Positions 6,335 through 6,841 of a stretch of 6,841 nt of DNA are shown here, in pieces. Within the stretch, counting starts at the first letter, position 1; the number at the start of each line of letters is the position of its first letter. The notes under the pieces are model-generated. The model was not told where the DNA came from. It saw only the letters and a list, made by a program, of their open reading frames with translations, and did no database searches. A program made the translations under genes and the position numbers. The DNA comes from Desulfobacteraceae bacterium (GTDB taxonomy: Bacteria; Desulfobacterota; Desulfobacteria; Desulfobacterales; Desulfatirhabdiaceae): the NCBI GenBank assembly GCA_027325475.1, contig DAIEFO010000117.1, positions 1 through 6,841 on the forward strand, read 5' to 3'.

Positions 6335-6841
6335 ATGCTGCGGTTTTCAAAGGTGCCCATTGTTGCTTTGGCCGGATTTCTTCTGATATTTCCGCTGGTA
6401 TGCGCCAGTATTTCAGCGCTTCATGGATATATCAGTCTCATGGTGTTCGCCGGTATTTACTGCCTGATTACCATTGGGTTGAGTCTTCTGATGGGGTATG
6501 CCGGTCAGATTTCGCTGGGACACGCCGCTTTTTTTGGCATCGGCGCGTATGTATCCGGTATCGCCACCGTCCGTTTCGGTGTGAATCCGTGGCTCTGTAT
6601 GGCTGGTGGGATGCTGGTTGCTGCAATTGTCGCGGCGTTGATTGGCGCACCGTCCTTTCGATTAAAAGGCCACTATCTGGCCATGGCCACGCTGGCGTTT
6701 GGCCTGATCGTCAATATCGTGTTCCGTGAAGAATCCTCGTGGACGGGCGGACCGGATGGGCTTAGCCGTATTCCGGGGCTGCGCCTGTCGGGGTTTATGT
6801 TCAATTCCACCACCCGTTTTTATTACCTGGTGTGGGGGATC
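6335..6841 (+). CDS. livM: Branched-chain-amino-acid-type ABC transporter permease LivM (3' end missing)
   Basis: This is the second channel-forming permease of the Liv-type importer. The window holds its first 169 codons; the frame is open to the right edge, and full family members are usually around 300-430 residues. The start ATG lies one base after the livH stop, with AAGG at 6324-6327 seven bases upstream, so translation is probably coupled. Recognisable LivM motifs are LLMGYAGQISLGHAAFFGIG (51-70), the hallmark of the family, RLKGHYLAMATLAFG (109-123) and TGGPDGL (137-143). The N-terminus lacks the long extension seen in E. coli LivM. Hydrophobic helices lie at about 8-28, 33-53, 60-80, 85-105 and 114-130. 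The ATPase genes livG and livF would be expected next but are not in view. Confidence 0.92.
   Translation, partial: MLRFSKVPIVALAGFLLIFPLVCASISALHGYISLMVFAGIYCLITIGLSLLMGYAGQISLGHAAFFGIGAYVSGIATVRFGVNPWLCMAGGMLVAAIVAALIGAPSFRLKGHYLAMATLAFGLIVNIVFREESSWTGGPDGLSRIPGLRLSGFMFNSTTRFYYLVWGI

Noticed and set aside
6400..6729. Plus-strand open frame (109 codons) inside livM
   Set aside because: It is out of frame with the clear LivM translation that begins at 6335 and shows no hydrophobic permease pattern.

Overview
The window carries seven protein-coding genes, all on the + strand and closely packed. The first (a PEP carboxykinase) runs off the left edge and the last (a LivM permease) runs off the right edge. 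I see no RNA gene, mobile element, CRISPR array, origin or large repeat. The longest gene-free stretch is about 117 bases, between positions 3558 and 3674. Moderate-to-high GC content and the gene set suggest an anaerobic, metabolically versatile proteobacterium-like organism. My best guess is the Desulfobacterota (formerly Deltaproteobacteria), from the style of the response regulator and Liv proteins. This is an impression, not a phylogenetic result.

Block 1 (1-3557) holds three genes. The first is a divergent PEP carboxykinase of the GTP-type fold: its catalytic residues are present, but its guanine-binding loop looks changed. It is followed with almost no spacer by an AmpG-like major facilitator transporter, whose real start appears to lie upstream of its first ATG and to overlap the carboxykinase stop. 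The third is a short cysteine-cluster protein of the YkgJ type. The spacing suggests one transcription unit, and a hairpin just after the third stop codon may end it.

Block 2 (3558-6841) opens with a stand-alone receiver-domain response regulator that has a shortened phosphorylation-site loop and an unusual C-terminal tail. After a 71-base gap with a strong ribosome binding site comes a branched-chain-amino-acid-type ABC importer: periplasmic binding protein (livK-like), permease livH, and permease livM (cut off). The two ATPases, livG and livF, are expected just beyond the right edge. The binding protein would capture a small amino acid or carboxylate-like ligand and deliver it to the LivH/LivM channel. 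The regulator may tune this uptake, but only its position supports that link.

I found no wholly new multi-gene system here. The points most worth checking are the odd response regulator, the altered nucleotide pocket of the carboxykinase, and the non-ATG start of the AmpG-like gene.
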